64,000 nt of DNA from Hymenolepis diminuta (GCA_900708905.1 CAADRB010000030.1:1677139-1741138); one strand, 5' to 3'; positions 26,521 to 38,637 are shown, counted from the stretch's first letter. The notes: generated from the letters alone by a model not told the origin. Made by a program: numbers and translations.

Positions 26521-28110
26521 GATCTGCTCTTCTCTGTAGGATATCATGACCGATCCTTAGATTGCCTGAGAAATTGCTCTAGTTACAAATACACTTGTTG
26601 GAGTTAAGATAACAACTAACGGTTTGCAGCTAACAAATGACGAAAGCAATAACAGTCACCATTTCGTAGCTGTTTGAGTAAGAGCTAAAAACAATTGTAA
26701 AGCAGAGCACCAAGACCAAAAACGTATCAAAGGAAGCCACAATAAGGACTGAAACGAGTCGGAGAGAGGGATAGAGAGGGGATCGTGCTGAGGAAAAGGG
26801 TTGAACTGGAAGCGTAGGGGTCGGGAACTGAGGCGTACGTTATCATTTGAGTGAAAAACAAAGTCAGCTTTATATGGGTAAGGAAGAGCAAGAACATGAG
26901 TAGAGATGTACGTATGAGTAAAACGAGGCTGTTATTAGAAAGGGTGAAATCAATGGGCGTGTTTAGATATGGCAGAGAGGGGTAGCGTTATAGGGACATA
27001 AAAGACGTCACTTCAGCGTCATAAAGAATGAGAATAAAAAGTAATTCCAGAAATGCATAGAGGGTCATCCTTCACAATCCGACGGCACCATATTATAAAA
27101 CGATCCAAAAAACCATATCAAAATAAGACACCCGTTTTCTTATCAATAAGTCGATTTACCTTATGCGCCGTAGTGTAAATAAATTCGTTTGAATAAAAGG
27201 GAATTAAAAGGTAAAAAATGAATAAGGACCATTTTTGGGAAAAAGATTATTTTCTTTGTAGCATGATATGCTTAATCTAGAGCAATTCATTAGCTTGGCG
27301 TTTAACGATTAGCACATCACAACAGAAAAATATCTATATGTCCTACGTAAATAACCACTTCCACAAAATTCTTATTAGCGGTAAGAGCGGCTCAATATTT
27401 AGCTGTCTATATTTGTAGTTAATTAGTAGCAGGTTGCGTTTAGAAAACGGCGTGCTCACCAGTAAAGAAGGTCTAATCTCAAGTAATGCTTCTTTTACAA
27501 GGTGACTAAGAAAGGCCTTAAGATATCGCCTTTAAATCTATTGGCTAACAAGACACCCCGATCATTCCCGAAATTAGAAGAATGACATGTTGAGATGGAC
27601 CAGTGAGCCATTGGGCAATTGTAAAGAAAAGAGAGGAGTGAGGAAGGAATGGGTAGTTGGCACTTGAAAATTTATGTTTTATTCATGCAGTGTACAATGT
27701 ATATACCGATTCCAAAGTGTTGAACACAAAAAGTTCATTTTATCAAATAGGACTTTGGAAGAAATTAGTTTTAAAACTTTTTCCTTACCTTCCTGGCAGT
27801 ACTCTATGAATTATTTTAAAACGCTCAGTTGCCACCTTATAAAGCCACGACTAATCGGACCCCAGAAAAAGTAGGAAGAAGAATTATAGCCCAAACAGCT
27901 TTCCTTACACTAAGAAAATAAATTAGCTTCTATGGTGTTGGATACGAGATAAATGATTGGCTGCCTGGTTAGCCAATAATTACAGCAACCATTGTTTCAA
28001 TGGTGATCTAACATAACCGGGTGAGTCCATAAAATACCCTAATCGATAATTCAGTGCACAAAGGAAGAAGCTCGCGTCCAGCGAAAATATTCGATTCGGT
28101 ATTCTAACAG
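26521..28110 (+). repeat. Dispersed repeat A, interrupted long copy
   Basis: Three blocks in one orientation. 26521-26600 (GATCTGCTCTTCTCTGTAGG, later TAGTTACAAATAC) matches 37015-37085. About 27075-27260 (GTAAATAAATTCGTTTGAAT, then AAAAGGGAATTA) matches 37100-37240 and the reverse of 61690-61830. About 27945-28110 (GATTGGCTGCCTGGTTAGCC, then AATAATTACAGC) matches 47580-47740 and the reverse of 61500-61670. In the 61.5-kb copy the last two blocks are only about 90 bp apart, whereas here about 700 bp separate them, so a later insertion at roughly 27260-27940 is likely. Confidence 0.6.
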
Positions 28111-28220
28111 TCCAATCCAGGCTAATTAGGTAGAGGTGATTGAATAGCTAGGAAGAACAAGTCAGGATTGCGCCGTGTCTTCTGTATTCATATGATCCTA
28201 TTGACTCCCTCAAGTTGACC

Positions 28221-28436
28221 ATTTAATGGGAAGAAGGCTTACTTCAAGAGAAGTTGAAATACTAAAAAAATGCATTTTTGACAAAATTTTCACTTTAATT
28301 CAAATTTAAAAGATAGGCAGAACTTCTGTTACAACCCGATACATAATACCATTCGGAAATTTTCTATCGAGTTACAACCATGTATGTAAATTTCTAAAGC
28401 GTGAAAGTTTAACCAGTCAGAAAAAGGAAAAAAAGA
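28221..28436 (+). mobile_element. Inverted 216-bp segment holding the 3' end of mariner copy 1
   Basis: 28221-28335 matches the last 120 bp of the mariner at 44-45 kb (ATTTAATGGGAAGAAGGCTT start; CAGAACTTCTGTTACAACCC end with the terminal repeat) but lies in the plus orientation, while the rest of this copy (28437 onward) is on the minus strand. Reversing 28221-28436 would put the tail directly after the core. So a piece of mariner tail plus about 100 bp of its flanking DNA was inverted. The tail differs from the other copy by a 3-bp indel and several substitutions. Confidence 0.8.
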
Positions 28437-29290
28437 GGTTCTGTAAGCTCCTGAAAAGATGCAAACCGGTTGGTGCAAGATCGGGAGAATATAGTGGGTG
28501 CATTGTGCAAATTCTTCAACGAGATTTTCAGCTGCTCTTGAAATGTGGGGTCTGGCATTGTCATGGTGCAGAATCCCTCCTTTTCGATTGATCAAAGAAG
28601 GCCGTTTTTCCTGCCGTTAGCTGCTTTTAAACGAGTTAGCTGCTAACAGCAAACTTCACATGTTATTGTTTGATTGTCACTCATTAGTTAACAATAAACA
28701 ATTCCCTTCAAATCCCACCGTACACACAAAAGAATTTATTTCGGGTGCAGTCCCGAATTGTCTCGGTTGTGGAATTGGCTTCGAATCACTGTCTTGACTT
28801 AGCCACTGTCTTTTGCGCTTAACATTGTTGTAAAGGATCCACCGCTTCTCGTCGCTGTCAGTTATGATTCAGTCTAAAAAAGGCGCCTGAAGTTCACGAG
28901 AAAGCAGTGGAACACAACAGGTCGCACGCTGCTGCCTTTTGATTTCCGACAAATCGTGTGGGGTGGCCCATTTGCCAGCCTTTGAAACTTTCCCAGCCAA
29001 GTCTCATTTCGTTTTCATTTCCCTATATATGGCGGCTTACGTGAAAGGTTTTGCCCAGTTCTCTAGTAGTGCAGGTTGGACTTTCATCACTGGCAACTTG
29101 CAATTGCTCATAATTGAGTTTGGTTGAGCATCCTGCTCTCAGTTCGTCTTTCAGGCTGGGGTCATCCTTTTTGAAACCACCTGCAGAAAACCACCTTCTG
29201 CAGGTCGGGCTTCTTCCGTATCACCACATGTATCCCGTAGGCTATTTCCTACTCTTATTATTGGAGTATATTAGAATACATCATGATGTG
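28437..29290 (-). mobile_element. Degenerate mariner transposon, copy 1 (core and 5' part)
   Basis: The minus strand encodes mariner transposase fragments, including the conserved HDNARPH motif and AAENLVEEFAQ after it, followed by a frameshift into the SPDLAP region. The core 28437-29193 is, by eye, identical to 45121-44365 in reverse orientation. Beyond 29193 the similarity falls sharply; the start region (ACTCCAATAATAAGAG near 29250) is diverged and about 65-80 bp shorter than the other copy. The transposase has several frame breaks and cannot be functional. Confidence 0.85.
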
Positions 29291-32200
29291 ATCTGGACTT
29301 GATAATCCCATAATAATTTGAGGTCAAAAGATAAAGAAGAAATGGATATTTTATGAAGTTAGATTACAATGAATGTACTTGAAATATCTTTTTATTTCTC
29401 TAAATGTGAAATTTGTCGATTTATTTACCAGCATATTTGATTATTTGAAACCGTCATATCCGAAATGTTCAGTAATTAATGAATTGATTGATTTAATTTA
29501 TGTTGCCAATTATCAAATTTAGAGGGTCTTGGTGAAGCCAAAAGGAATTAGAAGTTCATTCATAAGAAAACTGAATTAATATAAATTACATTTCACCATG
29601 AGAAAACTCAGGGAAATTCTGTTATTGTTAAGCCCATATCATTCAGCAAATATTTTCGCTATCAAAGGAAAATAATATGCTATCTGCAATTTACAGTTTT
29701 GTGAATCCAAAGAGGGGGTAGAGCCACAATTCAATTTTTAAAACTTAGTCAACTCTGAATGCTTGACATTTTTCACTCACAGAGGAGTGTCAAAAATTTT
29801 GCAAAATACAAAAAAATTTGTTCTTGATCATCAGCATCTGCAACTGCCGCCCAGAAGCGCTTTCGGTTGAGTTTTGACTGAATGGATCTCTCCCAAATGC
29901 TAAAATCGTGGAAGGCCCTACGAACAAAGTGGCGTCAGTCACAACTTGGATTTTGCAGAAATTATTGATTTAAGATCCGAAATCTCCAATTTTCCCCTTC
30001 CTCAGTAGTTTTACAGAGAAAGCTAAACGTCCCCAGTCCAAATCGCACCTTTGGTACGAAATTTTGATTTAATAGTCTTAAGAAATATTAGAATAAATAT
30101 AATCTAGTAAATAATCAGAATGAAAGGAAGAAGACGGACTAACCATTGTGGAGATGATGACCATATACTTCCATCTGTGTGCAACCCATGTTTACATATG
30201 AGAGTTGAAAATTGATAATCAATTAAGGAAAGCACAGAGAGAGCACGTTCTTTATTCCTTAATGAAACTTGCGATTGACGGTGACAGTCGAACCAGAGAG
30301 CTAATTAATATCTGCAGTATACACTCGATGGCCTATAAGTCAATTTATCCTTATTGTCACATTGGTACACATAAACTGTTTCATGATTTCATTATCATAT
30401 GCACTGTTCAAATGTGCAATCTAGTTCTATTATATCCAACTTTCCTTTCCTACTACATTCTCTTTTCTTTTCCCCATTCTTAATGATCTTTAAATGCACC
30501 TGTGGTGCATCTCAGCTCCTGTTCTAATTTTTTTGGAAAGCTATTGAATCCTGAGAACCTCTAAGAAGAGCATTAGATCTGTAAAAAGAAATCTATTAGC
30601 TTAACAAGGTAAAATCATTAAAGTAGCTTTACTGTTGTGCTACCGTATACTCTATTTCCAATTTTTACATAATCAATTAAGTGACAGCAAAGAAGAGAAG
30701 TTTCCGATGAGTTACAAGCATTATTCCTTTTTCTGAATTATCACAACCACAATGGACAGCCTAAAGTATATAAGTTCTAATTAGGAGCGATATTGTTTTT
30801 AAAATGACTGCGGCTAGCGTTATCAAAAGCCATTTCTACAGAGTCTTGTTCGTGAAACTTTGGCTTGGAAGAAAAATAACGATAAACGAAAAATCGACGT
30901 GAGTGGGATCACACGGGCAGAAAGCTGCTCCATCTTGGATGAGGTGACTAAAATATCGATAATCGATTTCGCCTTGTAGGTTTGAAAGCGATGATTGCAC
31001 TCGATTTAAGCAAGCATAACCATTATGCCTGAAAATACTGGATAAAAATGAATAATCTTTGTCCAAGAAAAAATTAATCAACAATTTACCGTTAATTATT
31101 TGTGAAATTTGCATCTTTGTTAAAATGTACTAAATAACAGGGTTGTTGCTTGGTGTACTTTTGAGTAAACTGCTGAAGTTAGCTTAATCCCGTGCTATTA
31201 TTGAATTTGGGTGAAGTGTGGCTATTTTTCAGGTTAATTAGGTTATAACGGGCGGTGAGCAAATAATACTTACCACCTCTGACCATTTCTGCAATACCGA
31301 AAGCAAAAAAGTCTTCGGTTTCTTAAGAAACAGTGGATTATTTAAAATCATACAAAATACTTGAGAGATTGTCCAGAAACATAAAGGTTCTTTTTACAAA
31401 AATTGAGGATAGATATTATTGTGATGTTTCTATCACATCAACTATCACTATTTCTCGTGCTTCTACTCTTGTCAACGGGGCCAATAATGATTTGAAATTG
31501 CATAAATCATTCAGAGAATGTGTAAACATGTCAAATCCCAAACGTGACCACGCATCAATCCGAACATTTTTTCGCACTACCGAGTTCGCTTGAAAGGAAA
31601 CTGTCTTTATCTTATCATTTCTGCCGTAGTTGACATTTCCCTCAGTGTAAAAAGTGCCGAATGGTGAGATATAAAGAGGACCATTGTCTACTGACCTCCA
31701 CAAGAACTCTCATTGTCCATCATGATTAAATCTACTAAATGTATTGGTATGTGCAATCACATTAGATTTAAACCAAAGCTCGTTTTCCATCCTAACGGAT
31801 GGGCGCTGGTGGATGATAAACGGAATGAACCCGAAGAAATCGACCTTGCAAAGCCACATGGAACAGTATTAAAAGTGGTTGTACAAAATGCAGGCGAGGC
31901 TAAGCAAACGGCCGCACACCATTTATGTGCCCTCGAAATGAGACTCTTCGGTTTCACATTGATCCCAGCCTTGCTGGATCCATTTGAGGAACCTCTTACT
32001 TTATCCTTGTAGATCCGTATTCATAGTGGTTAAAGGTCATATCTCTCATATGTATTGCGCGACTACTAACTCATATCTCTACTCTAACTGTCAATTGACG
32101 CTTCCTTCTTTCCACCCAATTCCCCTCCAAATTCTTCCCCTTTTCCCCTCTCACTTAAGATGCAATGATACTCATTGATAACAAAACATGTGGTTGAAAG

Positions 32201-33895
32201 TGGTTTTTAACGACCCTGTGACGTGTCTGTTTCAAGCAACTATATTAAGACAATTATCAATTGACCGTAAGTGCCAAACATGTTGGTCTAAAACTTTTAA
32301 TTTCTCTTTACTACCTTTTACTCTCATCAGGAGCCTGTTGCCTTTTTCTCTCCTATTACAACTTTCCACGCCTCATTCACTTTTATTTCTTACGTAGCTT
32401 TGTGATAGAGTTATAACGATGATAACTCATGATTGGCTCCCTATCTTGCATTAGTGACTCTGTATTAGTTCCCAAATTCTCCAGTTAATAAATTTTTTCT
32501 CTGATAAGGTTCCCCTTTGCTATAATGAATTCTCCAAGATAGCAACGAACTCTACCACACCTAGCCACATCTGTCGATCGAAGCTGACTTCCCCACAGGG
32601 CGATGCTGAATGTACCTGTCGCCATGGCAAGGGCTCAAATCATCTGTCGATTGATTTGGAGCAGTATCTTCTTAATGCGCTACTTCTTTAACGATTTAGG
32701 GACAAATGGCGTACGTACGTACTAAAACATCTAGTGATATCAACGAAGAATATAATTGGGTGCCACAGTGAAAAAATGTTAAGGAAGAATAATAAACGTT
32801 ATATTCACTAAGCTGATCCTTGCCACCTATTGTCGCAAGTCCCGTTGACTATCTTAGCTTTAGCAACTCATCTGGAGTGAAGAAAATGAGAGCGAAGATG
32901 ATTTTTGATTGCTAATGACGAAGGCTACCTCATCTTCCTTATCACAACGGATATTTTTAGTAAGGATGATTTAAAAGGAAATCCCCATAGAGATCAATTA
33001 TATGGCAAGTTATCGATGCAAGGCAGGAAGTCCGGAAATTGGTTTCCAAGTGTAAAATTGGTAACTGATAATTACAGAAGTACATGCTCATATTGGTACA
33101 AAGACAGCCAAGAATTTTCATGCAAATCTCAATGCCACAGATTCTCTAATAAAGTCCCGAGCGGTTTCGGGAGGAAATACAGGCGACTGTTTATGTACAA
33201 CACCTTTTTATAAAAGAGTTGAGTAATGAGACTAAAATATTCGATTTTACATATATGGAGTTCCTTTCCATTCGTCATCTATATTTGCTGGGAATAAGAA
33301 AGTGGTTAAGAACGGTTAACGTGCCCGTCTGTAATGTCAGTGGTCACTGGTCCACTGCCCATAACCCTGTGAGAGGAATGGATAAATGCAATGATTAAGT
33401 TCGGCTGATAAACAGAGTGGCATAATTAGACTTTCTAACGAGGGGAGCCCCATAATGCTATCCATGACTCAAGATGAGCGTTTGAAAACGCTTTCACAAG
33501 TGAGGTGAGAGAGGAAATGCCTTAATCGGATTCATTAAGGCCAGTCTAATCTTGAGCAGTCTAATGTGTGACTGTCAATGCAATTATCAGGGTCGATTAG
33601 TTAGTTGCAGACTTGAAGAACTGTGTATTCGCAGATTAGCTAGGTTACTTTTCAACCGTGATAAAAATCGAGAAAGCCAAATCATTTCAGACAAGCAACC
33701 TCCGCACATAAACTTCAATTTCTGCACTTCAAGAATACGTCATGACGTGCATTACAACTCGAAAAGTGGCAATATCAGATGCCTAAAATGAAGCACACAT
33801 ACTTTAAATGAAATTTCAGATAAGAAGCAAAAAACACATCATACAGAGGTCTTTTTCAATTTCAAATAGCCATAAACCAGGTAACAATGCAAAAC
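29291..33895. other. Intergenic DNA with weak coding candidates
   Basis: No gene could be placed. Points noted: a GC-richer stretch at 29790-29925 on the minus strand with a strong GTGAG donor and two possible frames; a minus-strand stretch 31322-31275 with a good acceptor and GTAAGT donor; a 95-codon minus-strand open stretch at 31703-31416; the coding-like plus-strand stretch 31713-32012, listed separately; and a 102-codon plus-strand stretch 32905-33213. None has a recognised domain. Confidence 0.35.
31713..32012 (+). CDS. Uncharacterised open frame with coding-like composition
   Basis: The open frame of 99 codons includes RFKPKLVFHPNGWALVDD and VLKVVVQNAGEAKQTAAHH. Its central part is GC-richer than the surrounding DNA and its amino-acid mix looks protein-like, whereas the opposite strand reads as a Ser-rich shadow. 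I do not recognise the family. I see no clear splice sites that tie it to neighbouring exons. It may be an exon of an unplaced gene, a retrocopy fragment, or a chance frame. Confidence 0.25.
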   Translation: MSIMIKSTKCIGMCNHIRFKPKLVFHPNGWALVDDKRNEPEEIDLAKPHGTVLKVVVQNAGEAKQTAAHHLCALEMRLFGFTLIPALLDPFEEPLTLSL

Positions 33896-33901
33896 TTTAT
33901 T
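33896..33901 (-). terminator. Probable polyadenylation signal of PGAP2
   Basis: An AATAAA on the minus strand about 130 nt downstream of the PGAP2 stop codon (34029). The position is suitable, but AATAAA is frequent by chance in this AT-rich DNA. Confidence 0.4.
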
Positions 33902-34028
33902 AACCTTAAATAAAAACACAAGAAGTAGGATATGTCTACTAATGATAAAACCAGGAGTTAAAATATTTAGATATGTACAGAAAGTCAGAGCAAAAATAAA
34001 AGGAGAAAAAATGAAACCTATCACACGC

Positions 34029-34948
34029 TCAGAAATCAAGAGAAAGTGCTCGCGATTGGGGATCAAACACATTGAAGGGCACATCACCGATTACATCCAC
34101 AATGTAGTAGTGATAAGCCACATTGGTCAGAATGAAAATATACTCAGTCAACGCGAACAATGAATACACTAAGAGTAGATAATTTTAGATATACAACTTA
34201 ACAAACTACTTACAATGTGGAAAACAGGTATGATTATGAATGATATAGCAGAGAGCCGATAGAAATATAGATATAGTCATTGTGGCATAACAACGACATT
34301 TTCGCTTCCTTGATAATGCCTGAAGGGGAAAAAATAAGGAAAATTAAAATCTTACCAGGAAATATGATTTTTTTAATTTTCCCAGTAAGTAGAGATCTAG
34401 TAGACCGAAGAGACCACAGGATAAGACAAAAGCTCCAAAAGAATTTCGATGTACAGCTGTTTAGGGAACAAATTATAATGACAGGATAAATAACTTACTG
34501 AAATTCTCCACTGACGTGAAGATTGTCAATAGGAAAAGACTAAAAATTTCAACGTAATGTATCCAGAAATGCGCAGTGAAAAGGACGGATTTTGATGGAT
34601 AAACTGTGGCGAGTAAATCAGCTAAGCCTTGGTTGTAAAGAATGTGAATATAAAGTCGAAGAACACAAGAAGATCCGATACTGGCGATCCAAATGCGTTT
34701 TCGAAAGCCCGTAGAAACTGATGCACTAAGTGAAGGAATGTAGTTGGGGATCTATATTTTAAAAAATTAAAATCGCAAATAAATTAAATATCTAGACGAC
34801 AGGCCACATTTTTGTAAATGCTTACATTACAGTGAGTGCGTGTAAGACCCACGGTGTCCTCAAACATGGTCCATAGTATACAGACAAAAAGGGAGACAGT
34901 GGGAATGGAGGCTATAATCGGAGCAACGGTTCTCACTAATGGTGTCAT
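34029..34948 (-). CDS. PGAP2: Post-GPI-attachment-to-proteins factor 2 (complete, five exons)
   Basis: Golgi membrane protein needed for the fatty-acid remodelling of GPI anchors (Frag1/DRAM/Sfk1 family). Exons: 34948-34826, 34751-34499, 34456-34356, 34319-34214, 34168-34029; 723 nt, 240 residues, against about 254 in human. Start ATG 34948 follows an in-frame stop a few codons upstream. Matches to the human protein as I recall it: SLFVCILWTMF and THCNIPNYIPSLSASVS (human CILW and THCGVPNYLPSVSSA), TSVENFS (YVSSSEDF), HRNSFGAFVLSCGL (HENAFIVFIASSL), FLSALCYIIHNHTC (FFSALAVYFRHNMYC), FALTEYIFILTNVAYHY (FAILEYTVVLTNMAFHM). Several hydrophobic membrane segments run through the protein. The introns are 74, 42, 36 and 45 bp, all GT-AG and phase-consistent. 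Confidence 0.92.
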
Positions 34949-37014
34949 CAGTGAGGACTACGAAGCTAACGATGTTGGAAGATATACTTAAATAAAGAAC
35001 AAAAACAAATAAACCTCCGACTATCAAAAGCAACCGAGCTATAACAAGATAAAAATACATAAAATTATCTAAAACAACCGCAAATGTGTTCATATGTTAT
35101 TTATTAAGTTATTTAAAAAAGAGACCTTAATGATCGGAAAATCGATACACTGCCCACACTTGAATTTGGCGCTTATAGCTCATCAAGGTCAGTGAAATAT
35201 GTTCTCGAAACGCAATTATAGCGGCATCCGTTCGATATGAGATCTAAAAGTTATTTTTTGATGTTTTAATAATACGTTAATTCTTGTAATACTTCAATAT
35301 GTTTGTGTGACAGAAGCAAAAAACTATCAACTCTGTGAAAGAAGTTCTTTTTAAATTATTTTGTTAAATTCGGACTACAGAAGCTTAATAAGTGACCGCT
35401 CAATTTTAAAGGAAATAGTCGTTATATTTTTCCAGTATACATGAGCTGAACGTGCAATTTAACCTGATTGGCTTTGATTAAAGCATTTTACTATTTCATT
35501 GTTGAATGAAGAATACTGGATGAATTTGAGGATTATTTAACGCATAGTTTACATAAATTTAAGCCTTTTTTTATAAAAAGTAGAAGGTTTAGTGCTTGGA
35601 TATCGGAGATGCTTATCCATATACTGAAATAATTGTATTGGTTGGCATTGTAACCAGAAATGGCACAGGATTTAGATTCAACCAGCGATTTATAAATCTA
35701 TGATGGAAAAATATAATGCAATACATTTAATAATAAAATAATATTAGAATATTTTGGATGTTTGACAATTATAATGACTTTGTAAATCAACAGACAAGTA
35801 ATGAATTCATGTGTTGAGAAATACGTTTTGGTTTATTAGAGAATCCAATTATTTCATGTGCGTTCTAGAGAATAATTAAGTGCATACAATTAGTCAAATG
35901 AAATTACTATGTGAAACCGTTGAATTCTTACGAATTTTGAAAATATAATCGAAACATGTTGAATAATTGGTGTATCATTTTATATATAGCACGAAAATGA
36001 ATAATTTCCCTTTGAAAATCAAAACTACTGTTTAAGTTCTTGAGATTCTGCAAAAATAGTAATTTCTTTTGCCTGTAACCCTCAAATGCCTCATTCTTCT
36101 GTCATTGTGTCAGTCTTGATGTTATATTATACTGACTTCCACGGAAAAAGAAAGCTTCGATTGTTTTTTCAGTCTCAAATCAATATTTACATTTTCAGCT
36201 GCATACCACAACCAATTTCACAGATTTATATTAGTGAAGCTTTGTGCTCCATACGGTGGTTTATTTTAATGGCGTAGTTGATGACATCTAATAATGCCTG
36301 AGTGAGCAGTTCAATTTGTGGAACTTCGTGTACTTCCAAACGTATAAGAACCGGTCTGTAAATCAGGGACTGAGAAGATTCAAAGAAATATATATTTTCT
36401 GAAATAAAAGTCCGTGTAAAAAAATAAAATAAATCAAGTCACTCCCAGCGCTAGACCAGTACGGAGATCGCTAGAAAACCATTCCAATTTATTGATAAAT
36501 AAAGTAAGTTTGTGTTTTAGCCAGCAGATGTTTATCAATACCTGGCGATAAAATCTCCAATACAGCGTCCACAGGCGGTTTCGCTGTGTATTTGCACATA
36601 GATACCTAAGCACGTGTCTATCGTCACGCCGAGACTCCAACAACGAGGCATGACTGACGACAGACGAAGAAATGTTCTGTATTTAAACCTAATTTACTTA
36701 CTGATAAATTGGGGTGGCTTTCTTGTCACCTTTGAACTGACCTGACATGAGTAACTTGACTTATTCTATCCATTTGATCGATGTGGTCTCGATAGATTTT
36801 CTTAACATTATTCCAGTTTGTGTACAAAACATTCCTTCGATAGGAGTCAGATATGTCGTCGATGTCTCGGCATAATGATTGGCCTCTATTAAATTATCAA
36901 TGTGCAAATATTCGCATACAGAGCTGTGGATACTGTGAACGAGATTTTATCTCCGGTTGACCATTTCCGACCGTCAGGTGTCGGTAGATGGCTATTGTCC
37001 ATAGTGTTATAATC

Positions 37015-37260
37015 TGCTGTTCTCTTCAGGATACCGTAACCGACTCTTGGATTCTCTAAGACATTGCACTAGTTACAAATACGACCCGACATCACCATAA
37101 TACAAAACGACCCAAAACCACAATGTCAAAATATAAGTCGATAGGTCGACTTATATTATCCGCTATTTACAGCCATAATGTAAATAAATTCGTTCGAATA
37201 AAAGGGAATTAGAAGAAGCAGGAATTAAAATGTGGAAAATAAAGCATCTGACATATAAGA
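37015..37260 (+). repeat. Dispersed repeat A, copy upstream of eIF5B
   Basis: ATCTGCTGTTCTCTTCAGGA and later CACTAGTTACAAATAC match 26521-26592. GTAAATAAATTCGTTCGAAT followed by AAAAGGGAATTA matches about 27172-27205 and the reverse of 61720-61760. In this copy the first two blocks are adjacent, which supports one composite element. The third block (ATTGGCT hairpin) is missing. Confidence 0.6.
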
Positions 37261-38284
37261 ATTATTTTCCAATATGTAACACATTGCATTTCCATTCTTA
37301 AACAAATAATCTTAATTTCTTTGCTCATCCATTCGTTCTCACCACTGAACTACAACCGCAGTAGTTGCTATCAAGGAAGTAACTAACAAAATGAACTAAC
37401 TTAAAAAAACCTCAAAAAATTCCCCACTTCATACCGATGTCCAACGAGTTAACATTGTATATTAAAAATATGGCTTGAAATTAGGAGAAAGTGCGAGGAG
37501 AATAGGCATCAGTAAAACAGTGCTAAAATAGCTTTAAGCATTACATTTTAGATATGGCTGGGAATATTCCAAGTTCCTTTGAGGATGCCAATGTGCAATG
37601 TCAATTTGTCGTTGTTATTAAGGGCATTCGATTATTGCTTACCCCAGTTGCAGGTATTCCGATCTAACTATATAAATCAAGCAATAACGGTAAAAAAGCA
37701 AGATATGACTCGATTAATCCGTTCACGAATCATTAGAGAGTATCCTTCCTAAATTGGTTTATTAAAGCAGACGACAATGATATTTTTAGTGAATGGGAAA
37801 TGGCTAAGATTGTAAGTACCATAAAATAAAAATGGAATAATATAAAATGCATGTCAGCCTAAATTTTCACTGCTCGTGTGATAATAAATAATTTGTGAAT
37901 GGTCGTAATACTGTCAAAATATAATTTCTGTATATAGTAAAAAACCGCTTTTCTGTTGTTTGTCTTCTAGGGAGCTTAGCGTTTACGTTTAATAAGAAAT
38001 AAATGCTGTTTGGTTTCATGAAGTGATTTCATCAATGTTGGAAATAACAGATGACTGAAGTGTGAAATAAGATCTTATCTGTCTTCGTACGTGGTGTTTT
38101 GAGATAAATGCATCAATGTATTTGATTTTCATTAGAAAGACAAAAAATTGTTTTAATTTATAATCAAGTTTCAATCAAATAGATGCATTATAATATATAC
38201 TGATAGTCCTCTTTTTGGATAAATATATTGCAATATCCACGCATTTTTCAATGGTATATCTGTTCAGAAACACATAATTACTTT

Positions 38285-38360
38285 TCTTATATAATACAAT
38301 AATAACATACTTATAATAATATAATAATATGCTTAATAATATATAATAATGTAATATACT
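38285..38360. repeat. AT-rich simple sequence (ATA/TAAT-type)
   Basis: Imperfect runs of ATAATA and TATAAT about 280 bp upstream of the eIF5B start codon. Low-complexity DNA; no function inferred. Confidence 0.5.
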
Positions 38361-38637
38361 TAAATTCTTGAACATTTCAGTAGTCTCAATAAATGGAAGT
38401 AGATGCCGTATTTATATAATAAAATGTCTGCTAAAACTACATTCAAATATTTATTTGGAAAGAAGAAGAAAAAGAAAATTGTTTTTGGCTCCGGGAATTA
38501 TTGTATCTGAACTTTTACAATAATGTGTTAAAATCGTTAGAATACGCAAGCGCTTCATAGCAAATGCTACGATCTTGTCGTGTGGACTGTGTCGCTGTGG
38601 TAGTAAACATTTATTCTGGACTATTTAAGTGATAAAA

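Larger units (their letters stand above)
22929..28220. other. Spacer or unresolved 5' region of RALGAPA
   Basis: The missing first RALGAPA exon(s) should lie here or further right, because exon 22928-22746 begins in mid-codon. I tested several splice-site-like positions (23055, 24195, 25426) and each failed on phase or on an in-frame stop. The stretch 26104-26427 on the minus strand is open for 107 codons without recognisable similarity. Dispersed repeat A fragments begin at 26.5 kb. The block 26750-27000 is purine-rich. Confidence 0.4.
34949..38637. other. Spacer between the divergent PGAP2 and eIF5B genes
   Basis: 3.7 kb of AT-rich DNA that should contain the promoters of both genes. It also holds the 37.0-37.25 kb copy of dispersed repeat A and a very AT-rich simple-sequence patch at about 38285-38360. 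No TATA box or other promoter element could be assigned with confidence. Confidence 0.5.

Noticed and set aside
28939..29127. Plus-strand 62-codon frame repeated exactly on the minus strand at 44619-44431
   Set aside because: Exact repetition first looked like a conserved small protein; it is the antisense of the mariner transposase core, present in both copies.
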